Below, in pieces: positions 22,751 through 33,738 of a stretch of 64,000 bases of DNA (its first letter is position 1; each line of letters starts with the position of its first letter). The translations under genes were made by a program, and so were the position numbers. Source of the stretch: Harmothoe impar. Its lineage: Eukaryota; Annelida; Polychaeta; Phyllodocida; Polynoidae. The stretch is taken from NCBI GenBank assembly GCA_947462335.1, contig OX381707.1, positions 64,333,773-64,397,772 on the forward strand, in the 5' to 3' direction. Below the pieces are notes generated by a model. It did no database searches, was not told the DNA's origin, and saw only the letters and a list, made by a program, of their open reading frames with translations.

Positions 22751-22892
22751 AATTTTAAAAAGAAAAAGCAAGCTGAAAGCTTGCTAAAAAATATTTTAAA
22801 AATGTGGCTCTTTTTTTTAGGGGGGGGGAGGGGCACTCTGGGGGGCACTCTTTAAGATGCATAGGGGGGGAGGGGGGGAGGGGTTTTTAAGA

Positions 22893-22940
22893 GTAAGACT
22901 CGCTCTCTGCCCTCTCTTTTAGAGGGCAGAGAGGCGAGTC
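22893..22940. other. GC-rich hairpin in the left TIR
   Basis: GACTCGCTCTCTGCCCTCT pairs with AGAGGGCAGAGAGGCGAGTC across a short loop. The mirror copy lies in the right TIR at about 43739-43786. Confidence 0.75.
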
Positions 22941-23215
22941 TACTGGTTCGTCTACTTACAATGAAGATTGAAATGTATCATGATGCGTTTATGATGATGT
23001 GCATCATGATGTGACTATCTTACAACCCTATAAGAAATAAGCAAGGTCTCTCTCCTATACATAGGCGTACTTACACTGGCTATTTGTAAACTAATGAATA
23101 CGACTTCCTCATTGAAATTGTCATCTACAACTCTTTCAATCTTAAGGCTTTTTTTTTTTTGAGTTTATTCTTTTTTTCAAATTTGGTCCCACCTCAAAAG
23201 AGGAATAGGACTCTG

Positions 23216-25590
23216 GTACAATTGTCGCTTGCTCATCAGAGCCGGGGTGTAGAAGGCCCCTGCCCTGTCGGGTACGTTCTAATGAGATAGATCGCACTCT
23301 GGTACGTTTTGGTTGGTTTGGAGCTCTCGGCCGACTGTCTTATGCACCCGAAAGAACCAGACTTTCGGTGTCTCATGATAAAACTGCCGCGTTATACTAA
23401 GTGCTGGATTACTTTCTCATTTTTTATTGTTCTATCCGATGCTTATTTAATTTTTGCACTGATAAAAACGGCTAGCTTGTACAAACACATGTTCTATTTA
23501 AGCGTTAAGTGTAGAAAATGAACAGAACAGTGCACAGAAAATAGAGCTACCGACTACATTTCGCCCAGTCACTCAGCGGAGAACAAAAGAACTACTGACG
23601 TAGTGTACCCGCTATTCCGACAGTTGGCGCCACCTTTCGAATTTTTATACTTTTCCCGCGTGCGACATGAAGCCCTGGGGTGGGTACTGGCTGTTTGGTT
23701 GTGGGTACCGAAACATAAAAAACTACAGCCAGCCCATGCCATGGTGAGACAGCTCTCTTATTCCCCCTTGAGTAGCGTCCGTAGGGCATATGACAAAACC
23801 TAGTCCCGTACACTGAGCAGCTTCAGGTCTGAAGTCTCATACAGAAAATGTGTGGGTGTGTGTTTGGGTGTGGGTGTGTGGGTTGGTTGGTTGTTGGGTT
23901 GCTTTACGCCCTAGTTAACAGCTATGGTCATTTCAAGGGCGGTGATGGTGATCGAATCTATGAGGTGACTGAAGATAGAAAGCACGTCCCTACACTTTTA
24001 CCGAGACAATGGTTCTTTTACATCCCACACTACATAGGGGTGTGTGGGTGTGGGTGTGTGTGTCTGTGTGTGTGTGTCTGTGTGTGTGTGTATGTGTGTG
24101 TGTGCATGCGTCTTGCACTCCGGAACATGTTCAGACACGTTCGAACTTGTTCGAACCTGCTCAGACGTGACTGGACAGGTCTCACACGCCGACCGTGTCT
24201 GAACATGTTTTCACCTTATAGCTGCTGCCGATGCTGCTGCTGTAAGACAGCCGCGGGCGATGTGATGACGTCACGGCCGCTGGGAATCCCCTGCGGCCGC
24301 GTCGTACACTGCCGCTGCTGCTGATGCTGCTGATGTTAGTAGTCGCGTCGACAAAGAATCGTCATTTGTCACACTTAAGCCTCCAGTTGAAATGCGCGAC
24401 GGGTAGTAAGGCTACCAACGCGACGGCCGGATTGTGCAAATGGTGTCCTCGCTTCTGCTCGTGCTCTTGCTTAAAGGCGCACCTCAACTCAGTGCGCCTT
24501 CAACACCCGTCCCAAATATGCAAAGTTCCTAACACAGCACGGCACCTCCCACCAGTAGCCAATCAGCGCGCCGAACGCCGGACACACCCCCACCGTGTGA
24601 GCCTCTAAGTAGGTCACACGAACCATACTAAGATGCCGACATAGCCAAGAGGTCCGTCCGCAATAGCTGCGAGTGATTACGCGCTGTCAAAATTCACTGC
24701 CTTGATCGGCAAGAGGGGGGGCTGATTACCCCTCGTCCGAGGAATTGCGGCGGAACCATAATCAATTTTTCGCTGTTTTAGATAAAAAGAGATCCAGAGC
24801 TATCCGCTTGTCCAAGAATTATTTTTCTATCAGCCCGGGATCACCCCCAAATTAAGGCCTAAAGTCCAAAAACCCAAAATTTCTTTCCTATGGGATTTCA
24901 AGCCTGAAGCGTTTTTTGTGGCCCCAAGGAGCAGCTCACGGGTTCGAACCCTGTAAACACCGTGACGCGCTTTCGTCGCCTTAGGCGACGTGGCTAAGGC
25001 GACGTGGCTAGACGTTTTGACTAAAACTTAGTGAGGGTTCGAACCCGGAACGTCCATATTAGACGCCTAATTTCTACTAGCCCCGAAAACGAGAGTATCA
25101 TATCTATATAGGTCACCCATGTCAGCCTTAGTTTAAGTGCGTGCAAAACCATGTATTGTGCATTTATGCAGCATACAGATATGGAGACATGCTGCTACAG
25201 TGTCAAATTGATCGACATTGTATGTAACTGGACATGAAGAAGGATATTTTTACTTAGTTTTTTAAAAGGGCGTAGTTCTCGGTACCCCTCCAGCAGCAGC
25301 AGCAGCAGCAGTGGTAGGGGAGTCGGGACAGGTACTTAACCCTATTTATAGGGGCGCTAGGGGTTTGAGATGAACGTGTATTGTCATGAAAAGAGGGTCT
25401 TTGTACTTATTGTTATGTAACCCTTTGCGGGGGTCTGAACGTGGACGTCATGGGGGGTGCTTTTTTTTTGGACACCACTTATTTTTTGTTTAACCTCATC
25501 TATGTTGTTATAGCAACAAGACAAGGGGGATCCGCGAAAAAATCGCGAAAAATATGTACAGCGCGAAATAAAGTATGTTTACAGTAGATG
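23216..25590. other. Left interior of the giant element, GC-richer, no recognised gene
   Basis: Holds a GTGTGG/TG microsatellite (23850-23890 and 24040-24105), a GCTGCTG-rich region with a TGACGTCA palindrome (about 24265), and CCAATCA at about 24560. Two perfect B-box palindromes (GGGTTCGAACCC type, about 24940 and 25026) sit beside a CGTCGCCTTAGGCGACG hairpin (about 24976). The 158-aa and 94-aa plus frames (23848, 24324) are low-complexity and are not called genes. Confidence 0.5.
23878..24012 (+). repeat. Fragment of the TTGGTTG...TTTACGCCC SINE-like family
   Basis: Closely matches 26815-26945 (GGGTTGCTTTAC, TTTCAAGGGCGGTGATGGTG, CACTTTTACCGAG). It also shares the GATCGAATCTATGAGGTGA and GCACGTCCC phrases with the 40946 and 52014 copies. 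Confidence 0.65.
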
Positions 25591-25910
25591 GGGGGTCCCC
25601 ATGTCGCATGTCGATTTTTAAGAAATGACCATGTCACATGACACTAAGGAAAAAGGCATGTCACTAGTGTCACTAAGGGGAAAATGTAGGGGCACCGTAA
25701 TTGATACAATTGGACTCTTGGGACCATAGACCCCAGGAATTTTTTAAAAATTTGACTACCCGCAAGGACGGAATTTGAAGGAAGAGTTGGGGAGCCTACT
25801 TTTACAGTAATTGAGAATTTTTTATTCATGTCACTAAGCCCCATGTCACATGTCGATTTTAAGAATGACCATGTCACATGTCACTTAAATGGCCTAATGA
25901 CACAGATAGT
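25535..25910. repeat. GCGAAAAATATGTACAG fragment and CATGTCAC-rich repeats
   Basis: 25535-25580 matches the interior of the 11952 MITE and ends GTTTACAGTA. 25600-25910 repeats CATGTCACATGTC phrases. A related set in inverse orientation lies at 42600-42745 near the other end of the giant element. Confidence 0.6.
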
Positions 25911-25981
25911 ACTAAACCTAAAGACCTACCCCCCGTAGAAAAAGGAGTGTCGTTTGTGAACGTCCCCTTAGTCTTTCTATA

Positions 25982-26298
25982 CTGAATCCGGGACCTGCTG
26001 GCGAGGCCAACAAAGGGTTTGCCTAATGAGCTCACAGCTGGACTAGATACCCAATGTTTTGGATTGGAGAAATCAGCAGAGCAATGAAAAGCGGGGTGGG
26101 GCTGGTGTTATTTTCAAGGGTGTCCACTGTGAGTTGTAAAATTGGTGCTAAATGTGGTAACCAGGAGGATGCTAAGTTTATTGATATTGCCTGTTAATGA
26201 TACTTAAGGTGGGTGTTGTCTAAAGTTTAATTGATATTACCAATGTGGCCAATAATGACTTCACAGTTGGGGCCCTCGCCAGCAGGTCCCAGATTCAG
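25982..26298. mobile_element. TA-flanked MITE with CTGAATCCGGGACCTGCTGG ends (317 bp)
   Basis: CTGAATCCGGGACCTGCTGG opposes CCAGCAGGTCCCAGATTCAG. It is flanked by TATA on both sides. Copy B of the duplication (about 27830) has the uninterrupted site. Confidence 0.85.
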
Positions 26299-26784
26299 TA
26301 TATTCTTTGTTTATTGTGTGGCCCCTAAAGAGGGGCCGACTAACTCCGATGAGAGTTAGATGCTGCCGCTGCTGCGCAACATCAGCGTAATTAATTACGC
26401 CTCATGTTGGGCAGCATGGATCCTCAAAGGCCTCAAAGCTCAAACAGGGCAGAGCCGTGTGTGGCATACGAAGACCAGTGGGAGTGATCCGTTGCAGACA
26501 GAATACCGATCCGTGAGAGGTTCTGACTATGTATAGCTTTTATATCGCCTTAGATATGGTGTCGTATTTTTCATCTCGCTATAGTTTAGTTGATATTTAA
26601 AGAAACTGACTCATTCTATCAGAAATACACAACATTGACTTGTTTTTTATATTTAATATATTAGAAGCACACTTTTGTTGCTTTATATAGCTCATTATTG
26701 CGTTAAAATGTTCGCGAGTATCGTGGAAATGTACAAAAATCCTATTGTGGCGCCATCTGACGAAAGAGCGGAGAACTATACTAG

Positions 26785-26976
26785 CGCGTTCGTTATTCAC
26801 ATCTTTGACAGGGACTTGGTTGGTTGTTGGGTTGCTTTACACCCTAATTAACAGCTGAGGTGATTTCAAGGGCGGTGATGGTGATCGGATCTATGGATGA
26901 CTGAAGGTGGAAAGCACGCCCCTACACTTTTACCGAGGCAATGGAGCTGCTCAAAGGGTATGGCGAGCTAGACTAG
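26785..26976 (+). mobile_element. SINE-like insert (TTGGTTGGTTG...) in copy A
   Basis: Absent from copy B. The flanks are CTATACTAG and CTAGACTAG. Its core matches 23878-24012. Confidence 0.65.
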
Positions 26977-27081
26977 AGGATGTAATAACTAGGCGGCAGA
27001 GGGGTCAAAAAGACAATCTCGTAGTAGTAGGTCTACTTGGGTCTTGAGTAGCCACCCTTGTGGTTATAATTACCTAGACTA

Positions 27082-27517
27082 CCGTATCGTCGCATATAGG
27101 TGCCGGGTTTTGAATAGGTGCCTGTTTTGAATAGGAGCCGGGGGTAATAGGGGTTTTAAATCAATAGGTGCCAGACCTTGAATAGGTGCCGGGGGTTTCC
27201 ATCAATGACTGAGCTGTTTAAATGTGTTACTTATTGCATTGTATACCCTGTGGTAGGGGCCAGGGGTAGTGGGTGGTGTTTGCTTTAGAATTTACTATCT
27301 TTGATCAATTATGTGTGCCTCCTACACACCAGATTTAAGCCTGTGTTTTAAATAATGACTACAAATGAAAGTTGGCTTTGCTATCAAATGCCTTATGAGC
27401 ATGAGCCTAAAACAATAAGTGCCGGGCCTTGAATAGCTGCCTGATTTGATTAGGAGCCGGGGCTACAGGGGTACCCAAATAAATAGCTGCCCGGGCACCT
27501 ATATGCGACGATACGGT
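27082..27517. mobile_element. TA-flanked MITE with CCGTATCGTCGCATATAGG ends (436 bp)
   Basis: CCGTATCGTCGCATATAGGT opposes ACCTATATGCGACGATACGG with TA on both sides. Copy B reads straight through (CCTAGACTAGTTG, about 28367), giving an empty site. Confidence 0.9.
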
Positions 27518-27743
27518 AGTTGGCTCTGCCAGCCTGGTCAAGTGAAAATTGGTAAGGAGACTATGAACTTAGCTAAGCTTGGATTTTAAAATAGCCTATA
27601 AAAGTATAATAAAACTATAGCACCCTCTTAGATTTGATGATTAGACACTGCCTACTAGGTTATACACATTTGTACAATGGTATCATTGTGTATAAATGTT
27701 CTTTTGGTCCATCAAGCCGACTCTACACGAGCACCATTTGCAA

Positions 27744-28418
27744 CGACAGATAGTGCTAAAACCTAAGACCTACCCACTCCGTAGAAAAAAATAGGGATGA
27801 CGTTTGTGAACGGCCCCTTAGTCTTTTTATTCTTTGTTTACTGTGTGGCCCCTAAAGAGGGGCCGCGGTGTTAATTAATTACACCACATGTTAAGCAGCA
27901 TAAGATCAAACCTCCCTCAAAAGCGTCAAGGCTCAAAGTCCTGATGGACAGGAGCCCTGTATGGCTTTCGAGGACGAATGGTTGAGTGATCCGTTGCAGA
28001 ATACCGATCCATGAGAGGTTCTGACTATATATAGCTTTTATATCGCTTTAGATATGGTGTAGTATTTTCATCTCGCTATAGTTTAGTTGATATTTCAAAG
28101 AAACCGCCTCATTCTATCAGAAATACACAACATTGACATGTTTTTTATATTCAATATATTAGAAGTGTGCTTAGTTCATTATGCGTTTAAAATGTTCGCG
28201 AGTATCGTAGAAATGTACAAAAATCCTATTGTGGCGTCATCTGACGAAAAGAGCGGAGAACTATACTAGAGCATGTAATCACCAGGCGGCAGCAGAGTGG
28301 TCAAAAGACAATCTCGTAGTAGTAGGTCTACTTGGATGTTGAGTAGCCGCCCTTGTGGTTGTAATTACCTAGACTAGTTGACCCTGCCAGCCTGGTCAAG
28401 TGAAATTAGTAAGGAGAC
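27744..28418 (+). repeat. Internal direct duplication, copy B (uninterrupted)
   Basis: The uninterrupted partner of copy A, from ACAGATAGTGCTAAAACC to GTCAAGTGAAATTAGTAAGG. It serves as the empty-site reference for three insertions. Confidence 0.8.
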
Positions 28419-29369
28419 CGCGCATTAACGCGCTCCACAGTCTTTAGACAGTTAAGACTATAGTACCATAGATTCTACTGTGTACTCACACTAACTATTT
28501 ACAGTGCTACATATTCATACCCGAGTTCTAAGTGGTTTTTTTTTAGAAAAAAAAGCGATCTACTCACCCCATATTTTTTTTTTAGACAAAATCCTATTAG
28601 CAGGTAACCTCTGTATAAACCATATTGCAAACATCTGCTACTTCGAGCGTCTGCCTCGTGACTGATAGTGTACAACAAGACGAAGTGGGCAGAGATTAAA
28701 AATTGAGGCTCTTTATATAGCTGAGAGAGCGGCTAATCGGGATCTTCTAAGCTTGTTTTCACCTAGAGCCCCACCCTCTTCCAGAGAGGAATCAAATTGC
28801 TTTTCACCTGGACCCCTTCCACCCCTAATCCATCAGCATGAAAAGACAGATAACAAGTATAACGCGCGCTACATGTATATGGGATTATAGCTGGTGAAGA
28901 GATAAAGCCAGGTCAACTGTGTATACAAAGACTACAGGGGGTGATTAACGACAGGTGTGACGCGCCAGCCCGTGGACGGATTATCTTCTAAGCTGACGCT
29001 TATTCAACTAGCCAGCCGCCGTCCGCTCCACTCACCGCGGCAAGAGGAGGTGCTTTTTGTTTTACACTTAAGTCGCTTACCACATGGACTCGTCTCTACC
29101 TCACAGACAGACACACGCCCCCTGTAGCTTTTTTTGTATACACACTCTAATCTCATAACCTCCTGATCCGTTATACAGGTAACGGGTATTCTCTTTTAAA
29201 TAGCTGCCAGTCAGCCTGCGGCAGCTGAAAACGACGGTAAGTAGCTTAGCTCTAGAAGCAAGAAGACATATATAAGGAGGCTGACACGTGTATAGGCGCC
29301 TTATAAGTCGGCAGGGGGTAAATACTAGTGAAAAAGGAAGGCAGGTGTGCAGGTAGCTTTCTAACAGAC
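28419..29369. other. Giant-element interior, no recognised gene
   Basis: Unique sequence with no supported ORF. It ends at the left copy of the Penelope target duplication. Confidence 0.45.
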
Positions 29370-29384
29370 ACGTGTGTGCACTAA
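29370..29384. repeat. Left 15-bp target duplication of the Penelope composite
   Basis: ACGTGTGTGCACTAA here is repeated exactly at 40392-40406, right after the 3' end of the full-length Penelope copy. Confidence 0.85.
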
Positions 29385-29954
29385 AAGTGGATTAGACAAG
29401 GCAGAGGTGCTTTCGCTTTGCAATGCGACCACGATATGAGTTCCCAGTAAGAACCCACCTGTCCATTTTGAATCTACCGCCCAGGGGGAGGTAGTTCAGC
29501 AGAGAGGTACCCTAACTCTTATTGGTCCATTTTCCATAGGATCCAGGGACTGGCACTGTGATTGGCTGTACAGTGTCAGTCCCTCCCAACCACCCCTACA
29601 ACAGCCAAGCTGATTGGTTCAGCTGGCTGCCCTTACAATAGCCATACTCCCTCCCCACACTGTGTATGTGGGGGGAGAGTGAGGGAGCTGGTCCCTGGCA
29701 AGTAGGTGGGTCATGTAGGTCTCACCACACTAAAAACCCCTCTTGGGATTTTTATATAGCAGTGTAGGAGTTCCCCACTAGATGGCACTAGTGCACCATA
29801 GTTCTAGTCCAGTCCTCCATGGGAGTGGCAGAGCTAGTAAGGTGCACCAGGGTGAATGTCCTGTTGGGCATTACATCTGGTCTGTGGGGAGGTGAGGGAG
29901 AGAGGGAGTTTGGGCCTATATCCTTTGGCTACATTACATGAGGCTTCAGGTTAT

Positions 29955-30000
29955 AGGCATATCGTGGTTTCGAACCTACTGTTCTCATCAGGCATACTTA
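29955..30000 (-). ncRNA. Hammerhead ribozyme-like motif
   Basis: On the minus strand, CUGAUGA is followed by a 4-bp stem II (GAAC/GUUC, loop AGUAG) and GAAA. These are the conserved hammerhead core elements in the right order and spacing. Stem III would be minimal with one mismatch, and stem I pairs imperfectly, so cleavage activity is uncertain. It lies about 205 nt beyond the 3' end of the minus-strand Penelope copy. Hammerheads are known in Penelope pLTRs. Confidence 0.5.
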
Positions 30001-30202
30001 AACGAATTAAGGTGGGTAGATGCCAAGCTCGGCAGTACCCATGGAAATAAAGGTGTGGGGACCTTTATGGCAAGTTGTATTTTTCATTAAAAAATGATAA
30101 ATGTACCTCGCCTGGTCCCTAGACCACCTCAAAGGGGTATGGTCTTGGTGGGTAAACCGGGAACTCATTGGCGGAAGCGAGTTGAATTTCACAGAAAAAC
30201 AT

Positions 30203-32245
30203 GTATGTTTTTAATTTTTGTCCCACCCTAAAGAGGGTTTTAGAAAAAAACTTTTTGACGAGGCAGGTATGGTGAAATTCAACCATATCTACTATCGAGG
30301 GTGTTTAGGCCCCAAGGTGAGCTTGTTTTGAGACGGTGGATCCAATTGAATTCGATCTTGTGTCTCAGTTGCTTCCCTCTGTCACTGTTGGGATGACAGT
30401 AGACGAAGTCTAGGATGTGTACCCGCACATCCTTCTCACCTTCATGGTCACACTTGTTGAAGTGGACCGGTACATCATTCTTCCATTTCTTCCGTCTGAT
30501 GTAACCAAGATGTTCGCCGATGCGTTCCCGCATCTGGCGCTTGGTCTGGCCCACATATTGTATATTGCATCTTTTGCATTCAATGCAATATATAATATTG
30601 GAGCTCTTGCAGGTGACTTCAGTTTTGGTTTCGAAGGTTTCACCTGATTTCCTAGAGGAAATACTTCCCTCTCGTTTTAGGATCTTGCAATATTTGCAAT
30701 TCCATTTTCTACAGCGGTTTTTCTCCTTTGTAGTTCTCACCGGTTTGGGTTGGGGGTTCTCGTCATATCTAATCTTAGATCTGACCAGATGATCCCTGAG
30801 GTTCTTGGGTCTTTTGTACCCTTTGACCACCTTCTTGTTGAAGAATTTCTTGGTGGTTTTGGATCTGTCTAACATGTCCCAATTTTTGGATAAAACATCC
30901 CTAATTGGATTGCCATTGGGTCTATAAGTGGTGATGAGGTATAGTTTCTCATCCTCATCCGGCTTTTTGACCTTCTTTGTTAGGGTTGACTCCCTGGTTA
31001 TGGCGTCCACCCTAGCTTTACAGTCCTGAAGAAGTGTCTCTGGGTAGCCCTTCTTTCTGAAAGCGTCCAGTTTTAGGGCAGCTTGTTCCTGGTAGGTCTC
31101 CTCCTTCCCACAGATTCTTTTTAGTCTAAGGAGCTGTGAGTAGGGGAGACTCTTTTTGGTGGCTGGCGGGTGCGCTGAGGTGTAGTTCAGGTATGTGTTC
31201 ACGTCACATGGTTTGACATACAGGTCAGTGTACATTTTACCACCATCTCCCACCTTCACGGTAGTGTCCAAGAAGTTTATCTCCTCTTTGGATATACTTC
31301 CCGTGAATTTGATGGATACATGATTACTGTTCATGTACTCAAGCCACTCATCGAATTTATCTTTCCCATGTTCCCACACGAAAAAGATGTCATCTATGAA
31401 TCTGAGCCAGACTGTGGGTTTGTAGGCCCACCCGTCTATGAGTTTCTGTTCATGGTGTTCCATGAACAGGTTGGCATAGGAGGGTGCAAGTCTAGTACCC
31501 ATGGCTGTGCCACTGACCTGTAGGTAGTGTTTTCCATTGAACTCAATGTTGTTCTTGGTTAACACTAGTCTAGTGAGGTCTGTCAGAGAGTGGTTATATG
31601 GTTTGGCATTGTTACCTCTATACTCAGTGAGTTTATCCTGAATGACACTCAGGCCCTCCTCATTGGGTATATTGGTGTACAGTGCAGTGACATCTAGAGT
31701 CCCAAACATAGTTTCTGTGCTGATAGGCGGTAGGTCCTCAATTTTATTGATGAAATCCGTTGTGTCTCGCACGTAGGATTTTATCTTGGGGACTAGGGGT
31801 CTGAGAAAATTATCCACAAAAGCAGATATTTTCTCAGTCCCACAGCCATTCGCAGAGACTACTGGTCTACCAGGAGGTGGGCTCACCTCCTTGTGGATTT
31901 TTGGGAGGAAGTAGATCAGTGGTGCTTTAGGTTTCTTCGTTCTTAAGTTACCTGCCATTTTGGCTGTGATTTCACCATTACCCATCATCTGGGTGATTTT
32001 ACTATCTACTTCTTTGTACAACATAGCAGTGGGGTCTGAGGTTAAGGGCTTGTACACACTCTCATCATCAAGTTGGCGCCGTGCCTCCTTGATGTAGGAT
32101 CTAGTGTCCTGTATGACAGTGGCTCCCCCCTTATCAGCTGGCTTAATGACAATTTCGTTGTCTTTAGACAGTGTCTTCAGTGCACCCTTTTCGCCCTTTG
32201 TGAGATTTTGTCTGATCCTTTTAGCATTGTTATTCTGGCTCGCTA
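30203..32245 (-). mobile_element. 5'-truncated inverted Penelope copy
   Basis: Nearly identical to 38336-40391 in inverse orientation. The match stops within GGCTCGCTA at 32245. The coding frame is intact. Confidence 0.9.
30279..32245 (-). CDS. Penelope-like RT/GIY-YIG protein, 5'-truncated copy
   Basis: The frame is open from the truncation point at 32245 to the stop at 30279, about 655 codons with no internal stop. It contains RT motifs: FLPKIHKEVSPPPGRPVVS, TLDVTALYTNIP (catalytic Asp), GTAMGTRLAPSYANLF and RFIDDIFF (catalytic Asp pair). A Cys cluster (CRKWNCKYC) and a GIY-YIG endonuclease core (IIYCIEC...IQYVGQTKRQMRERIGEH) follow. It differs from the other copy at only about two residues over the 592 aligned (for example Leu/Pro before IYFLP and Ala/Val before HPP), so both are young or derive from one event. 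The N-terminal part is missing, so it is probably not expressed as a complete protein. Confidence 0.9.
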
Positions 32246-33682
32246 AATCCTACCACCCCCGGGTGTACTAGGAAGCGCCTGTACTCTATAGTTTTAGACA
32301 CACAGGACATTAGAAACCTTGACAATCTAGATAACCTAGGATGTGCCGAAGTCACCGACACTCCTAGCAAACGCTCTAGATCCCAATGTATTATGAACAG
32401 TGCTACTAAGACAAGTAGCTCTGTGACTGCTAGCCCTGTTAGGCCGGCAACACATAATACTACAGGTATAGGCATGACTGCTCCCACACTTGGCAGTACG
32501 CCTACAGTGGTGACCGGTCATCCCTCCACCTCCAACACCACCACCACCCCCCACTCCACCACCACCAGGGTAGGTGCCGGAGGGGGTGGTGCTACCACCC
32601 CCGGGGTGCTTACCATAGGCCAACCACCTATGGACATGCACACCGGGGCCAGTGTCACGCCAGGGGACCTCACCTCCCCTACCGCTATACACAACTCCCT
32701 TAAAGGTGTACAGTCTAATACACCTCGCTGCACTACTCTTAAAGATACACAGTCGCCTTTGACCAATGTCTTGGGTTTCCTAACTGTAGTTGATGCCTTT
32801 GCTCATGTTAAGATAAACACACCTTCTAACACGTCCTCTTTTCTTCCTGAACAGGGGATCGATGGCTTGTTTCCCCCAAAGGTCCACAAGGCCTGGCGGG
32901 ATGCAAAGAAGTCAGGCAACGAGGCAGAACGCAGCAAAATCCGCCACTACTGGTACAAGAGGGCTAGGGCTGAAGGTCACTTCGAGCCCTGGACAGTGGG
33001 ACTCCTACCCCCCCCCCCCCCTGTCGAGTTACGCACCCCCCGCATGGAGGAGGTCACCAAACAAGCTCGCGCCAAGGCAGCCTTCACTATAATGGAGGCT
33101 GCCATGGACGAGTACAAGAGTCAGTGGGAGGAACATGAGGGGGACATGAATGCCCACTATTACACTGTAATGAACCTCAGTGCACCCCTCAATTCCAGAG
33201 AAGTTCTTGTCGAAAAAATGACCAAATTGCACGAGTACTGTGAGCATGCTCACGTGCTCGACACTAAGTCAGAAAGGGCAGAACTAACCACCTCACTTGT
33301 AAACCTCCACGAGCGTAAAGTTCTACCTCATGAGATTTTCGATGTGGCTACGGCCGCTGTGAAACTCTCAAGGAAGAACTCCAAACCCTCCAAAACTGGC
33401 CCCAAGGGCCCCCTACCCGCTGCCCAGGGTAACCCCAGTGACCAGGGTTTTCAGGTGGACCCCCAACCAGGCCCACCCCCCGAGCAGGGTACCCCAGCCA
33501 CTCGCCAGTCCCAGCCACCCCAGAAGGGGCAGCAGTCGGGCAACAAGCAGAAACAGCAGGGGAACCAGCAGCAGGGTGGCACCGGTGGCCAGAACCGGGG
33601 CAAACCCTACAGTCGTCCCCCCAACAACAAGGGCGGCCAGAAGAAGAAGCCGAAGGGGAAACGTCCCCAGAAGAACAACTGA
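32246..33682 (+). CDS. Penelope ORF1, gag-like protein
   Basis: An ATG at 32393 opens a 429-residue protein. The frame is already open from the head-to-head junction at 32246, so the true N-terminus may have been lost. Residues 1-110 are Thr/Pro-rich. The middle (about 130-320) is a charged helical region (HKAWRDAKKSGNEAERSK onward). The last 100 residues are Gln/Gly/Lys-rich and end in a strongly basic tail (QKKKPKGKRPQKNN). This order resembles a gag/nucleocapsid protein that coats element RNA. I do not recognise a named family. It is followed by ORF2 in the -1 frame, so the two belong to one element. Confidence 0.6.
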   Translation, partial: NPTTPGCTRKRLYSIVLDTQDIRNLDNLDNLGCAEVTDTPSKRSRSQCIMNSATKTSSSVTASPVRPATHNTTGIGMTAPTLGSTPTVVTGHPSTSNTTTTPHSTTTRVGAGGGGATTPGVLTIGQPPMDMHTGASVTPGDLTSPTAIHNSLKGVQSNTPRCTTLKDTQSPLTNVLGFLTVVDAFAHVKINTPSNTSSFLPEQGIDGLFPPKVHKAWRDAKKSGNEAERSKIRHYWYKRARAEGHFEPWTVGLLPPPPPVELRTPRMEEVTKQARAKAAFTIMEAAMDEYKSQWEEHEGDMNAHYYTVMNLSAPLNSREVLVEKMTKLHEYCEHAHVLDTKSERAELTTSLVNLHERKVLPHEIFDVATAAVKLSRKNSKPSKTGPKGPLPAAQGNPSDQGFQVDPQPGPPPEQGTPATRQSQPPQKGQQSGNKQKQQGNQQQGGTGGQNRGKPYSRPPNNKGGQKKKPKGKRPQKNN

Positions 33683-33738
33683 TTCACATAACTCTTGAGA
33701 ATAAAGTTGATGAACTGTGTTCTAATGCCTCTGTTCCT

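Larger units (their letters stand above)
22378..23215 (+). repeat. Left terminal inverted repeat (838 bp)
   Basis: Matches the complement of 43465-44301 from the AG end to AAAAGAGGAATAGGACTCTG. It contains the promoter array, a TATA-like stretch, an AAGCAAGCT hairpin (about 22768), a G-tract (22821-22882), a GACTCGC hairpin (22893-22940) and CATCATGATGTG phrases. Confidence 0.95.
25900..27563 (+). repeat. Internal direct duplication, copy A
   Basis: Starts ACAGATAGTACTAAACC and matches 27744-28418 from end to end once three insertions (25982-26298, 26785-26976, 27082-27517) are set aside. The frames at 26597-26800 and 28087-28269 fall in matching parts of the two copies and are not called genes. 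Confidence 0.8.

Noticed and set aside
24040..24110. Cys/Val-rich frame from 23848
   Set aside because: GTGTGT microsatellite translation.
30417..30792. Plus-strand frames opposite the Penelope copy (and their mirrors at 39804-40179)
   Set aside because: Antisense shadows of the RT/GIY-YIG gene, identical in both copies for that reason.
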